64,000 nucleotides of DNA from JBBITI01 sp963735055. GTDB taxonomy: Bacteria; Chloroflexota; Dehalococcoidia; Dehalococcoidales; UBA2162. Made by a program: the position numbers and the translations under genes. The stretch spans positions 186,001 through 250,000 of the forward strand of contig CAVTJN010000004.1 of the NCBI GenBank assembly GCA_963735055.1. The letters run 5' to 3'. Below the pieces are notes generated by a model, which was not told where the DNA came from, ran no database searches, and worked only from the letters and a program-made list of their open reading frames with translations. Position 1 is the first letter of the stretch. Every line of letters starts with the position of its first letter. Below, in pieces: positions 1 through 9,303 of this stretch.

Positions 1-1422
1 TCGAGCCGCTGTTTGACCTGGGACAGCGTCTCCCCAGTGAAGCCGGAGCCGACATTCCCGGCATAAACGAGTTTGTCCCGGTCATCGAGATAGCCGAGCA
101 ACAACGATCCCAGGGACCCGGCCCGATTGCCGTCGCCGGCGGTGTAACCGGCAACGATGAAGTCGCCGGTCAGCACCGATTTCACTTTGAGCCATTCCTG
201 AGACCGCCGGCCGGACTGGTACAGGCCATCGACTTTCTTGGCGACGATGCCTTCGAGGCCGTTCTTGACCGACGCCTCAAAGACAGCCCGCCCGTCAGCT
301 TCAAAGGACTCAACCAGTCGGACGTTTTCGGCCTCGCGCAGGACGGCGCTCAAAAGGTCTTCCGGAGCGCGCCAGGGAACACCGGTCAAGTCGTAGCCAT
401 CCAGGAAAAGGATATCGAACACGTAGTAGACGACGGGGATGGCCGGTCCGCCCGGCTGTGAACCAGGCTGCAGGTACTGCTGCAATCGTTCGAAGGAGAC
501 CCGGCCGGCGGCGTCCAGGGCGACCATCTCGCCATCCAGCACCAATTCCGAGGCGGGTTGGCGGCCCAGGGCGGGCATGAGCAAAGGATACTTGCCGGTC
601 ACGCTGGCGCCGCGGCGGGACCAGAGGGTCGGGAACCCCGTGGCGAACGGCGGCGACAATGCGGTACCCGTCGAGTTTCGGCTCGAAAACCCATCCAGGG
701 TGGGAAAACGGCGCCGCCGCCAGGCTGGCCAGCATGGGCGGCACAAAGCCGGGGAAGGGGGCGGGCCGCGCCCCCGGGGTGCCGGCCACATTCAACGACG
801 ACAGCGCCGGGGCGGTCGCCGGCGTTCCCGCTTTGACATCGGCGATGGTCCGTCCCGATAGTACCGAGCCGGCGTCATCGAGGATATCGCCGCCGGCCCG
901 GGCGAATTCATCCTGGTGCTTGATGAGCAGCCAGTCCTTCTCCCGGCTGCGGACCTTCACCAGAGTCCACGATCCCTTCATCTTGTGCCCGCGCAGGTAG
1001 AAGCTAATCTTCCCGGCTTCGAGGCCGCGACGCATCTCCGCCTGGGCGGCAGCGCGGTCGGTGAAAAGGAACTTCCCCGACTCGTCGGGCGAATAGGTGC
1101 CGTTGTCCCAAACGATGACCTCTCCGGCCCCATACTCGCCCGCAGGGATTATGCCCTCGAACGAGGCGTAGTCGAAGGGGTGGTCCTCAACGATGGCAGC
1201 CAGCCGTTTCTGGGCGGGATCCAGGGACGGCCCCTTGGGCACGGCCCAGCTCTTCAAGACGCCGTCGACCTCCAGCCGAAGGTCATAATGGAGCCGGCTG
1301 GCGCGGTGTTTCTGCACGACGAAGGTGAGCGGTCCGGAGCCTTCCCGCGCGGCGGCGCCAGGTTCGCCGGACTTATCCAGGTCCCGCTTGCCGAGGTACT
1401 GTTTCAGGTCGTCTGTCATCAC
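1..1422 (-). CDS. ligD: LigD-type ATP-dependent DNA ligase (3'-phosphoesterase + ligase), partial and frameshifted
   Basis: Seals DNA breaks in bacterial non-homologous end joining together with Ku. The N-terminal part (about residues 30-160) is a LigD 3'-phosphoesterase domain with H39, H45 and D47 in the QKHRASRLHYDLRLE region. A ligase domain follows, with the nucleotidyl lysine K249 in EPKLDGYR. Right after this motif the frame breaks: one extra base in the G run at 631-633 (or the C run at 636-639). Removing it restores a clean ligase reading frame (VLDGEMV, NGLEGIVAK, EWLKVKS motifs) to the left edge of the window, where the gene is cut. No polymerase domain is seen at the N-terminus, so this is the shorter PE-ligase form; the C-terminal end is outside the window. 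ATG at 1422. Ku lies 950 bp upstream. Confidence 0.88.
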
Positions 1423-1481
1423 TGCCTGAGGCTCACTATACTCTAGATTATATCCTTAACCGACTGAAGACGGATGGTGAG

Positions 1482-2377
1482 ATGAGCCGTATCTTCTTTG
1501 GCATTTCGGCGTGGGCCGACGCAGACCTATTACGCAGCGGGTTCTACCCGCCCGAGGTCGATACGCCGGCCGCCAGGCTGAAATACTACGCCGACCAAAT
1601 TCTCAGTGGCGGAGGTTGATGCGACGTACCATTCCTTCGCCACGGCCCGCAACATCACCCTCTGGCTGGACAATACGCCGGCGGGATTCGTTTTCAACCT
1701 GCGGGCGTTCAGCCTGTTTACCGGACATCCCACCCCCTTCAAGGCCCTGCCCCGCAATTTCCGGGACAGGTACGGCGACCGGATCGAAAGCCGGGACAGC
1801 ATCTACGCTCATCATCTCACGGCGGAAGCGCTGGATGATCTGTGGCAAGGTTTCGGGCGAACCGCGGACACCTTCCGGGCGGCCGGCAAATTGGGGGCGG
1901 TGCTATTCCAGTTTCCGCCCTGGTTCCATCCCAACCCCGAGAACTATGAATACCTGGGCAGTTGCCGCAAGCGGCTGGCCGATTTTCCGCTGGCGGTGGA
2001 GTTCCGGGTGGGGTCATGGTTGGAGGAGAAGCACCGGGAGGAGACACTGGCGGTCCTCAAGCAGCACGGGATGGCGCTGGTGTGCGTGGATGAACCGCAG
2101 GGGCTGAAGACCAGCGTGCCGCCGCTGGCAGAGAGTCACCGCGCCGCTGGCGGTGGTCCGGTTTCACGGCAGGAACAAAGACCATTGGGAGGGGAGGGGA
2201 AATACCGCGGAAGACCGATTCAACTATCTCTACGGGGCGGAGGAGCTGCGTGAGTGGGTGCCCCGGATACGGGAAATGGCGGCCCGGGTTGAAGCCGTGC
2301 ACATCATTTTCAAGAACAAGCACGCCGACTACCCGGTACAGAACGCCCTGCAGATGAGAGGACTGCTGGGACTCTAA
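1482..2377 (+). CDS. DUF72 (YecE-like) family protein, two frameshifts
   Basis: A TIM-barrel family of unknown biochemical role, often near repair genes. The start MSRIFFGISAWAD, the middle (EVDATYHSFATARNITLW, GAVLFQFPPWFHPN, PLAVEFRVGSW) and the end (VRFHGRNKDHW, FNYLYGAEEL, VHIIFKNKHADY) are all typical of DUF72 but sit in three frames. Single extra bases near 1597-1599 (AAA) and near 2131-2135 explain both breaks; removing them gives one 297-residue protein, a normal family length. Its stop overlaps the end of the convergent Ku gene by four bases. The breaks look like sequence errors rather than decay because every segment is well conserved. Confidence 0.8.
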
Positions 2378-3159
2378 CGGTGCGCCACCGCCGGCTCCTT
2401 ACGAGCGGCTTTGACGCTGGCCCGGAGGGTGGCCATGAGATCACCGATTTCTATCTTGGGCTCTTCGGGCGCGACGATCTTCTCCCCCTTGACCTTGGCA
2501 TCGACGAGCTGTTTCAGGGCAGACTGATACTCGTCGCGGTACTTCTCCGGCTGGAACGGCCCAACCATGGCCTTAATGAGGGAAACCGCCATGTCCAGTT
2601 CCTCAGCCGTAACCTCAGCCTTCGGCGGCACCAGTTGATCGGCGGGCACGATCTCGTCCTTGAAGCGAACGGTGTGCAGGGCAATCACCTCGCCGTGCGG
2701 CCGGATGCAACAGAGGTGCTCACGCCGCTGCAGAACCACCTTGGCGATACCCACGAGCCCGGTCTTGCGTAATGAATCGCTCAGAAGACGGAAAGGTTTG
2801 GCGCCCAGCTCTTCCGGTTCCAGATAGTGACTGCCAGAGTAGTAAGTGGGATCGATTTCCTTTTCGTCCACGAAACGCAGGATGTTGATGGCGTGGGCGG
2901 TCTTGAGGGGGATCTTGCTGAAGTCCTCGTCGGTGAGGACGACATAGCGCCCCTTGATGAATTCGTACCCGCGGGCGGTCTCCTTGCGGTCGAGGTACTC
3001 GTTGTCGGTTGGGCAGTATATGACCTGCCGGGTGCGGTTCAGGCACTTCTTGTGGAGGATGTGAAAGGCGATCGCCCGCGTCTCGGTCGCCGTGTACATC
3101 TTCACCGGAATGGCCACCATCCCGAAACTGATTACCCCTTTCCAGAAAGCCCTCGGCAT
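2374..3159 (-). CDS. ku: Ku protein, non-homologous end joining
   Basis: Homodimeric ring that binds double-strand DNA ends and recruits LigD. The 261-residue protein begins MPRAFWKGVISFGMVAIPVKMY, the classic bacterial Ku start, and carries the family blocks FHILHKKC, GYEFIKGRYV, HAINILRFVDEKEIDP and YSGSHYLEPEE. The start at 3159 is chosen because AGGAGG lies just upstream; a longer ATG at 3204 adds 15 unrelated residues. The C-terminal tail is basic (KAARKEPAVAHR), as usual for bacterial Ku DNA contacts. It is separated from ligD by the opposite-strand DUF72 gene, so Ku and ligase are on the same strand but not one simple operon. Confidence 0.95.
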   Translation of the reverse strand: MPRAFWKGVISFGMVAIPVKMYTATETRAIAFHILHKKCLNRTRQVIYCPTDNEYLDRKETARGYEFIKGRYVVLTDEDFSKIPLKTAHAINILRFVDEKEIDPTYYSGSHYLEPEELGAKPFRLLSDSLRKTGLVGIAKVVLQRREHLCCIRPHGEVIALHTVRFKDEIVPADQLVPPKAEVTAEELDMAVSLIKAMVGPFQPEKYRDEYQSALKQLVDAKVKGEKIVAPEEPKIEIGDLMATLRASVKAARKEPAVAHR

Positions 3160-3203
3160 GGACACCTCCTGCGAACAAGTAGAATTATCAAGCTCACTAC
3201 TCA

Positions 3204-3209
3204 ATTATA
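3204..3209 (-). promoter_or_regulatory. putative -10 element upstream of ku
   Basis: On the minus strand the hexamer reads TATAAT, 45 bases before the ku start. No good -35 hexamer is seen at 16-18 bases, so this is a weak call. Confidence 0.3.
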
Positions 3210-3429
3210 GTGCCCAGTTCACCGGCGAAACAGACCAGGCGGCCGAACGGAGGGTGCAAGAGGGCAAAACAGCCAAACACGGAGCCGCAAACCGGGGAGA
3301 ACAACCACAAGACCGCACCGGCAGCCGCATTTGGACAACGGCAGACGCCACGCGGCGAGTCTGCGGATTTGACACCATAGCGCATTCTGGCTATCATGTG
3401 GGCAATCATTACGTCCCCGGGGAGTTCGA

Positions 3430-4143
3430 GTGAGACAATTTCGCATACTAGCCGTCGACGATGAGCCGAGAATTCTGAACTTCCTGGGCGCCAAGTTGCG
3501 CGCCTCAGGTTACGAAGTGCTGACGGCGTCAAACGGGGCCGACGCGATCGAAAAAGCGCAGGCCCAGGAACCGGACCTCATCGTGCTGGATGTGGTGATG
3601 CCGAAGATGGACGGGTTCGAAACGTTCAGGGAGCTTCGGACCTTCTCGGCCGTACCGGTCATTTTCCTGAGCGCCCGGGGAGCCGACACCGACCGCATCA
3701 AGGGGCTGGGGCTGGGGGCGGATGACTATTTGCCCAAGCCCTTCAGTCCGGACGAACTGGTGGCCCGAATCGACGCGGTGAGGCGCCGGGTGGGGCCCTC
3801 CGAGAACCGCAAGGTGCACGAAAGGTACGTGTCGGGACGACTGGCGGTTGACTTCGGGAAACGGGTGGTCACGGTGGACGGGCGTGAGGTCCGGCTTACC
3901 AAGATAGAGTGGCAGCTGCTGAGCGAACTGACACAAAACGCGGGCCGCCTCATGCTCTATGAGGAGCTGCTAACCAGGGTGTGGGGCCCGGAATATCGCG
4001 ATGATGTCCAACTTCTGCGCACCTGGATCAGCCGCCTCAGATCCAAGATAGAAATCGACCCCGGTCATCCCGTGATCGTGCGCACGACTCCCAAGACCGG
4101 CTACATTATCGATGAACCGTCAGCGAACCGGCCCGCGGTCTGA
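3430..4143 (+). CDS. OmpR/PhoB-family response regulator, orphan
   Basis: Phosphorylation-controlled transcription factor of 237 residues. Receiver domain at 1-120 with acidic pocket D10-D11, phospho-acceptor D54 (IVLDVVMPKMDG), S81 and K103 (LPKPF); winged-helix DNA-binding domain at about 135-228 (VRLTKIEWQLL, RTWISRLRSKIE, PKTGYII). Starts with GTG after GGGGAG. No histidine kinase gene is next to it, so the signal and the target genes are unknown. The 270 bp before it holds no convincing gene. Confidence 0.9.
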   Translation: MRQFRILAVDDEPRILNFLGAKLRASGYEVLTASNGADAIEKAQAQEPDLIVLDVVMPKMDGFETFRELRTFSAVPVIFLSARGADTDRIKGLGLGADDYLPKPFSPDELVARIDAVRRRVGPSENRKVHERYVSGRLAVDFGKRVVTVDGREVRLTKIEWQLLSELTQNAGRLMLYEELLTRVWGPEYRDDVQLLRTWISRLRSKIEIDPGHPVIVRTTPKTGYIIDEPSANRPAV

Positions 4144-4268
4144 CCGTCCGGGGCGCAACGGCCCTGAAGGCAAGATTTCACACTTTTGTAACTTTTTCGG
4201 CCGTCATTTTATGACTTCTACACTACCCCTGGTCTACAATTTGGACAATAGACGGGGGGAGTACACTC

Positions 4269-4494
4269 ATGACACTGGTCGCGACAAAGGAAACCGAATT
4301 ACACGCCATGGCGACGGTGGGAACAGAACTCGCCCAGCGAGATCGTGGTACTCTGTCCGCACTGCAAGGCACTGGAAACACTGCAAATCGCCGGCGGCCA
4401 ATTAACACCGACGCGCAAGTTTACCCAGGACGGAGCCCTCATCTATCATGACTGCGGCTCCCGGTCACCCTGCCGCCTCTATTCCAACCTGTAG
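4269..4494 (+). CDS. small zinc-binding (two-knuckle) protein, frameshifted
   Basis: Not assigned to a known family. ATG at 4269 follows a GGGGGGAG ribosome site. The first 20 residues (MTLVATKETELHAMATVGTE) are in one frame; from about 4336 the next frame gives SEIVVLCPHCKALETLQ and HDCGSRSPC, ending at TAG 4492-4494. Removing one base near 4332 joins them into a 74-residue protein with CPHC and C-x5-C, a likely zinc site. The same single-base-insertion pattern occurs in many genes here, which supports the repair. The frame beyond the TAG stays open to 4638 and contains a further WCAAC, so the stop itself may also be an error. It lies 150 bp before korA on the same strand; a functional link is unproven. 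Confidence 0.45.
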
Positions 4495-4644
4495 ACGGGT
4501 GGCGGAGCCACCCCCTCTGCTTCCCTCGATCCCAACGCTACGCTCTGGGCGGGCAGCCGCTTATGGTGCGCCGCCTGCAAAGAGAACAAAGCTGCGCCAG
4601 AAGCACTACGCTGGAATGACGATCCGGAAGAGAGGTGATGCCTG

Positions 4645-6373
4645 ATGCCAACGGACCTTGTTTTCATGGTGGGGGGCGAAGCCGGCCAGGGCGTCCAGTC
4701 GGTCGGTCTGCTTCTGGGCAAGGTCTTTGCCCGCAGCGGCTACCACGTGTTCGCCGATCAGGACTACGACTCGAGAATAAGGGGGGGACACAACTTCTTC
4801 CGGGTGCGGCTCAGGGAAGAAGTGGTGGGCGCCATCCGGGAGCCGGTGGACGTGCTGGTGGCACTCAACCAGGAGACGATTGATCTCCATCACCAGGAAC
4901 TGGCGCCGGGCGGGGTGGTCCTGTACGACAACGAGCGGACGAAGCAGACCGGCTTGGGCAGTGAGTTCTTCGGACTTGCCCATGGAGAAGCTGGCCATCG
5001 AAAGCGGCGGCGACCGAATCATGTCGAATACGGTGGCGCTGGGGGCGGCCCTGGCGATGGTGGGCTACGATCCAGCCATACTCAGCGAGGTCCTCAGAGG
5101 GCACTTCGGAAGCGGCACGACGGCGGGTGCCAATATTGCCGCGGCCAAGGCCGGATATGATCACGTGCGGGAACAGTACCGAGGCCCCGTTCGACAGCTC
5201 AAGCCGCCGGCCCAGCCGGCCAGAATGTTTCTCACTGGAAACGACGCCATGTCGTTGGGGGCGGTGGCCGCCGGCTGCCAATTCATGGCCGCCTATCCGA
5301 TGACACCGACGACCTCGATAATGGAGTATATGGCCGCCCGGTCGGAGGACCTCGGCATCGCCATGGTGCACGCTGAGGACGAGATCGCCGCGGTGCACAT
5401 GGCCATCGGCGCCTCTTACGCAGGCGTCAGGGCGATGACGGCAACCTCAGGGGGCGGCTTCTGCCTGATGGTGGAGGGGTTGGGCCTGGCCGGCATGACC
5501 GAGACGCCGCTGGTCGTAATCGACGGGCAACGTCCCGGGCCGGCCATCGGCCTGCCGACGCGGACCGAGCAAGGTGATCTGCAGTTTGTTCTCCACGCCC
5601 ACCACGGCGATTTCCCAAGGGCGGTACTGGCTCCGGCCACTATCGATGACTGCTTCTGGACCACGGTCAAGGCCTTCAACCTGGCGGACCGATTCCAGTT
5701 GCCGGTGATCATCCTCACCGACCATCATCTGGCGGGCTCCTACGCGACGGTGGACCCGTTTGACCTGGGCAAGGTGACCATCGACCACGGCGCGATGTAT
5801 GAGCCGTCAGCAACTGAGCCCGCCGCGTACCTGAGACACCGGATTACGCCAACCGGCGTTTCGCCCAGGGCTTTCCCGGGCGCCGGCAAAGCCCTGGTGG
5901 TCACCGACTCTGATGAGCATGACGAGGCCGGGCATCTGGCGGAGGACATTCCGACCAGAAAGGCACAGATGGACAAGCGGCTGCGCAAGATGTTCAGCCT
6001 CAAGCAGGAAATAAGCCCGCCGCGCTGGTACGGTCCGCACAATCCCGACAATCTGCTCATCGGGTGGGGAAGCACCTATGGCGCCCTCCGGGAAGCGGTC
6101 GATCTCCTGCACCACGAGACCAAGGTGAGTGTGCTGCATCTCAACGAAATGTGGCCCTTCCCGGCGGAAGCGGTCGCCGACGCCATCGGGCGGGCCAAGG
6201 CAAGCTACGTCATCGAAAACAATGCCTCCGGCCAACTGGCCAGTCTCATCCGTATGGAGACGGGGAGAGGGGTGACGGGCAAGATACTCAAATACGACGG
6301 ACGGCCGTTTACCCCGGCCTACCTGGCGGAGACGATCCGGAAGGAGGGTGGCAGCGATGGCGACAATAGCTGA
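4645..6373 (+). CDS. korA: 2-oxoacid:ferredoxin oxidoreductase, fused gamma-alpha subunit, frameshifted
   Basis: With KorB it interconverts a 2-oxoacid (probably 2-oxoglutarate) and its CoA ester using ferredoxin. Residues 1-180 are the gamma domain (VGGEAGQGVQSVG, RIRGGHNFFRVR); the remainder is the alpha (pyrimidine-binding) domain with AAYPMTPTTSIMEYMA, EDEIAAVHMAIGASYAGVRA and TATSGGGFCLM. One extra G at 4972-4973 breaks the frame inside the gamma domain (should read EFF-DLPMEKL); repaired length 575 residues. ATG at 4645 follows AGAGGTGAT. The end overlaps the korB start by 17 bases, so the two are translationally coupled. Substrate is inferred from the KorA-type gamma-alpha fusion and the nearby 2-oxoglutarate genes; other 2-oxoacids cannot be excluded. 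Confidence 0.85.
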
Positions 6374-7211
6374 TTACACCGGGAAAGTGCCGGCGTGGTG
6401 CCCGGGTTGCGGCAACTTCGGCATACTGAAGGCGCTGAACACGGCCCTGGTCGAGCTTGGCCTTGAGCCCGAGCAGGTATTGCTCGTCTCGGGCATCGGC
6501 CAGGCCGGGAAGCTGCCCCACTACACCAGGAGCAACGTCTTCAACTCGCTGCACGGGCGTCCCGTCCCGCCGGCCATCGGCGCCAAGATCGCCAACCCGG
6601 CACTGACAGTGATCGCCGTCAGCGGCGACGGTGACGCGTACGGCGAAGGCGGAAACCACTTCATCCACGCGGCGCGGCGGAACCATGACATCACCTATCT
6701 GGTACATAACAACCAGGTATACGGACTGACCAAGGGGCAGGCATCGCCGACGAGCGAGGCGGGCTTTGTCACCAGGACGACGCCCTACGGCGCGGCCCCA
6801 GCGGTCAACCCGGTGTTTCTGGCCCTGGCCTCCGGCGCAACCTTCGTGGGGCGGGGCTTTGCCGGTGATGCCGGTCACCTGTCAGGACTCATCAAGGAGG
6901 GGATCGGACACCGGGGATTCGCCCTCATCGACATCCTGCAGCCATGCGTCTCGTTCAATCACCAGAACACCTTCGCCTGGTACCAGCAGCGGGTATACAA
7001 GCTGGAGGCAGACACTTCCTATGACCCGGGGGATAAGGCGGCGGCGCTGCACAAGGCACAGGAATGGGGGGAACGCATCCCGATCGGCGTTCTCTACCGG
7101 ACGGCGGCGCCTACCTACGAGGAACAGGTACCGGCGCTCAAGAAAGGCCCGCTGGTGTCCCGGGAGATAGGCCCGAAACGGGCGGAATCCCTTTTCGCCG
7201 AATTCATGTAA
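6357..7211 (+). CDS. korB: 2-oxoacid:ferredoxin oxidoreductase beta subunit
   Basis: Thiamine-diphosphate-binding subunit, 284 residues. VPAWCPGCGNFGIL supplies C15 and C18 toward the 4Fe-4S cluster, and GDGDAYGEGG followed by VHNNQVYGLTKGQ is the ThDP/magnesium motif. ATG at 6357 is chosen because AAGGAGG is at 6341-6347; the in-frame GTG at 6348 directly touches that site. A third cluster cysteine is likely in LQPCVSFNH. No delta (2x4Fe-4S) subunit gene is adjacent, as expected for the two-gene KorAB type. Confidence 0.9.
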   Translation: MATIADYTGKVPAWCPGCGNFGILKALNTALVELGLEPEQVLLVSGIGQAGKLPHYTRSNVFNSLHGRPVPPAIGAKIANPALTVIAVSGDGDAYGEGGNHFIHAARRNHDITYLVHNNQVYGLTKGQASPTSEAGFVTRTTPYGAAPAVNPVFLALASGATFVGRGFAGDAGHLSGLIKEGIGHRGFALIDILQPCVSFNHQNTFAWYQQRVYKLEADTSYDPGDKAAALHKAQEWGERIPIGVLYRTAAPTYEEQVPALKKGPLVSREIGPKRAESLFAEFM

Positions 7212-7240
7212 CAGCCATTCGGATTGAGGAGCGTGCTGCA

Positions 7241-7711
7241 ATGACCCCTTCACTGACGGTAGGCGATGTCTTACAGACGGGTATCCAACGAGAAATCGAA
7301 GCCCAACGACTCTATACCGACCTGGGCCGGAGGGTAAAAGAACCGGCGGCGCAGTTTGCCCTTTCGACCCTGGTGCAACAAGAAAAGCGCCACCAGGAGA
7401 TACTCCAGCGATATCTCGGTGGGGGCCTGGGCGGTGGGGCGCTCGACCCCAAGCAGGTGATCGACTACCGTATCGCGGAGCACCTCGAGGCTCCGGCGCT
7501 GACGCCCGATATGAAGCTGTCCGACATCTTCCTGGTGGCAGCCAACCGGGAAAAGGCATCCTGCGATTTCTACACGAGTCTGGCCGACCTGCATCCTGAC
7601 GGCGAGACCCGATTGCTGCTGCGCAAGCTGGCCTCCGAGGAACTGGGGCACAAGCAGAAAGTAGAATCGATGTTCACCGAGGTCGCCTTCCCGCAGACGG
7701 ACGGCGGGTGA
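7241..7711 (+). CDS. ferritin-like/rubrerythrin-type diiron protein
   Basis: 156-residue four-helix diiron protein without a rubredoxin domain. Likely ligands lie in IQREIEAQRLY, QQEKRHQEIL and EELGHKQKV, two helical E...E-x2-H style pairs. Such proteins reduce peroxide or store iron; without the rubredoxin part the electron donor is unknown. ATG at 7241 follows GAGGAG. It sits between korAB and the flavodiiron gene, which supports a role in protecting oxygen-sensitive ferredoxin enzymes. Confidence 0.8.
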   Translation: MTPSLTVGDVLQTGIQREIEAQRLYTDLGRRVKEPAAQFALSTLVQQEKRHQEILQRYLGGGLGGGALDPKQVIDYRIAEHLEAPALTPDMKLSDIFLVAANREKASCDFYTSLADLHPDGETRLLLRKLASEELGHKQKVESMFTEVAFPQTDGG

Positions 7712-7869
7712 CAGGCGTCCGGCCACTCGCGAGCAGCGCCGGCACAGCCGGCCGGACCCCAGGCGCAGCGGCGGCCTTTTCGCCCGCCTCCAAAACAAGC
7801 TAGAATGTAGAGACGGTACGTCGCTGCGCGGCACAAATCCGAAATTCGACCAGACCGGAAGGAGTCGCC

Positions 7870-9064
7870 ATGACAGTGGAACTGGCCAAAGGTGTCTATT
7901 ATGTAGGTTACGTAGACTGGGCGCTACGTTTCTTTCACGGGCACGAACTGAGCACGCATCGCGGCTCATCGTACAACGCCTATCTTATCGTGGATACCGA
8001 TAAGACAGTGCTGGTGGACACGGTTTGGGGTCCATTCACGGACCAGCTCATGAAGAACATCGGAGAGATCATAGACCCGGCGAAGATCGACATTGTGGTC
8101 GCCGGCCACGCGGAGTCGGACCATTCCGGCGCCCTGCCGGCGGTCATGGAGCACACGCCCAAGGCCACCGTCATCGTGTCCAAGCGAGGCCGGGAGAGCG
8201 TGGAAGGGCACTACCATCAGCCATGGAATTTCCGGGCGGTACAGACCGGCGAAAGGGTAGCCCTGGGCAAGCGAGAACTCGTTTTCGTAGAAGCGCCGAT
8301 GCTCCACTGGCCGGACAACATGTTTACCTATCTCACGGGCGACAATATCCTTATGTCAAGTGACGCCTTCGGACAGCATTACGCGGCGGCCGGCCGCTAC
8401 AACGACGAGGTTGATCAGAATGAGCTCTATGAAGAAGCGTTAAAATACTATGCCAATATCCTGACGCCTTTCAGTGCGCAGGTGCTCCGCAAGATCGATG
8501 AGGTGCTGGCACTGGGATTGCCGGTAAATGTGATCGCGCCCAGCCATGGCATCCTGTGGCGGCAGGACCCGCTGCAAATCGTGAAGAAATACCAGCAATG
8601 GGCGGCGCAGGTCCCGGAGAAGACGGCGGTCATTGTCTACGACTCAATGTGGGACGCCACCAAGCACATGGCCGAGGCAATTGGCCACGGACTGGACGGT
8701 GAGGGCATCGCCTACAAGTGTTATGACATATCGGTCTCGGACCGCAACGACGTGGTAACCGAGATCTTCAAGAGCAAAGCAATCATCGTTGGTTCGCCCG
8801 ACCTACAATGCGGGGGTGTTGCCGACGGTCACGCCGATACTGGAAGAGATCAGAGGCCTGAAGTTCCAGAACAAGATCGGGGCCGCTTTTGGCAGCTTCG
8901 GGTGGAGTGGCGAATCGCCGGCCATCCTCGAAGAGCACCTGGCCCGGAGCAAGGTCACCAAAGTCGCCGAGGCGGTGCGCGTGAAGTGGCAACCCCGGGA
9001 CGAGGACCTGGCTAAATGCCGGGAGCTGGGCGCCCAGGTTGGCCGGGCAATCAAGCAAGGCTAG
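7870..9064 (+). CDS. fprA: flavodiiron protein (FprA family), frameshifted
   Basis: Reduces oxygen to water (or nitric oxide to nitrous oxide) at a diiron site next to FMN. The N-terminal beta-lactamase-like domain has the diiron motif H80-A-E82-S-D84-H85, then HW, SSDAFGQH and PSHG ligands; the C-terminal flavodoxin domain starts at about residue 255 (TAVIVYDSMWDATKHMA). One extra C in the run 8797-8799 breaks the frame at IIVGSPTYNAGVLP; repaired length is 397 residues, normal for the family. ATG at 7870 after AAGGAG. A ferritin-like gene precedes it. Confidence 0.9.
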
Positions 9065-9145
9065 AACGGGGAGAGCGCAGCTCGCAAAGAGAGGTGCGAA
9101 GGACTGGCGGTGTGGGGGGTGGTTCGTTCTGCCTTCTGAAAACGT

Positions 9146-9270
9146 GAATTCGGATTGCTTCGTCGCTTCGCTTCTCGCAATGACGGACGGGAGAGGATTG
9201 CCTGGTCGCTACGCTCCTCCCGATGACAGGCGGGAAGGGATTGCTTGGTCGCCAGGCTGTTCGCAAAGGA
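9146..9270. repeat. degenerate tandem copies of a dispersed GATTGCTTCGTCGC...CGCAATGAC repeat
   Basis: Three diverged units in the 239-bp gap after fprA: 9146-9184, 9194-9231 and 9238-9270, each starting GGATTGC and ending near CGCAATGAC or similar. The same element is found reversed at 54778-54824 and in a weaker form at 56686-56734. No gene is visible in this gap. Confidence 0.7.
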
Positions 9271-9303
9271 AGGGGGGAGGGACGGGCGGCGGGGGGTGAC
9301 CGG

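Noticed and set aside
4448..4645. 65-codon frame overlapping the zinc protein
   Set aside because: Low-complexity, no motif; the competing frame has cysteine pairs.
9039..9299. Frame in the repeat-rich gap after fprA
   Set aside because: Made of the dispersed repeat; not protein-like.
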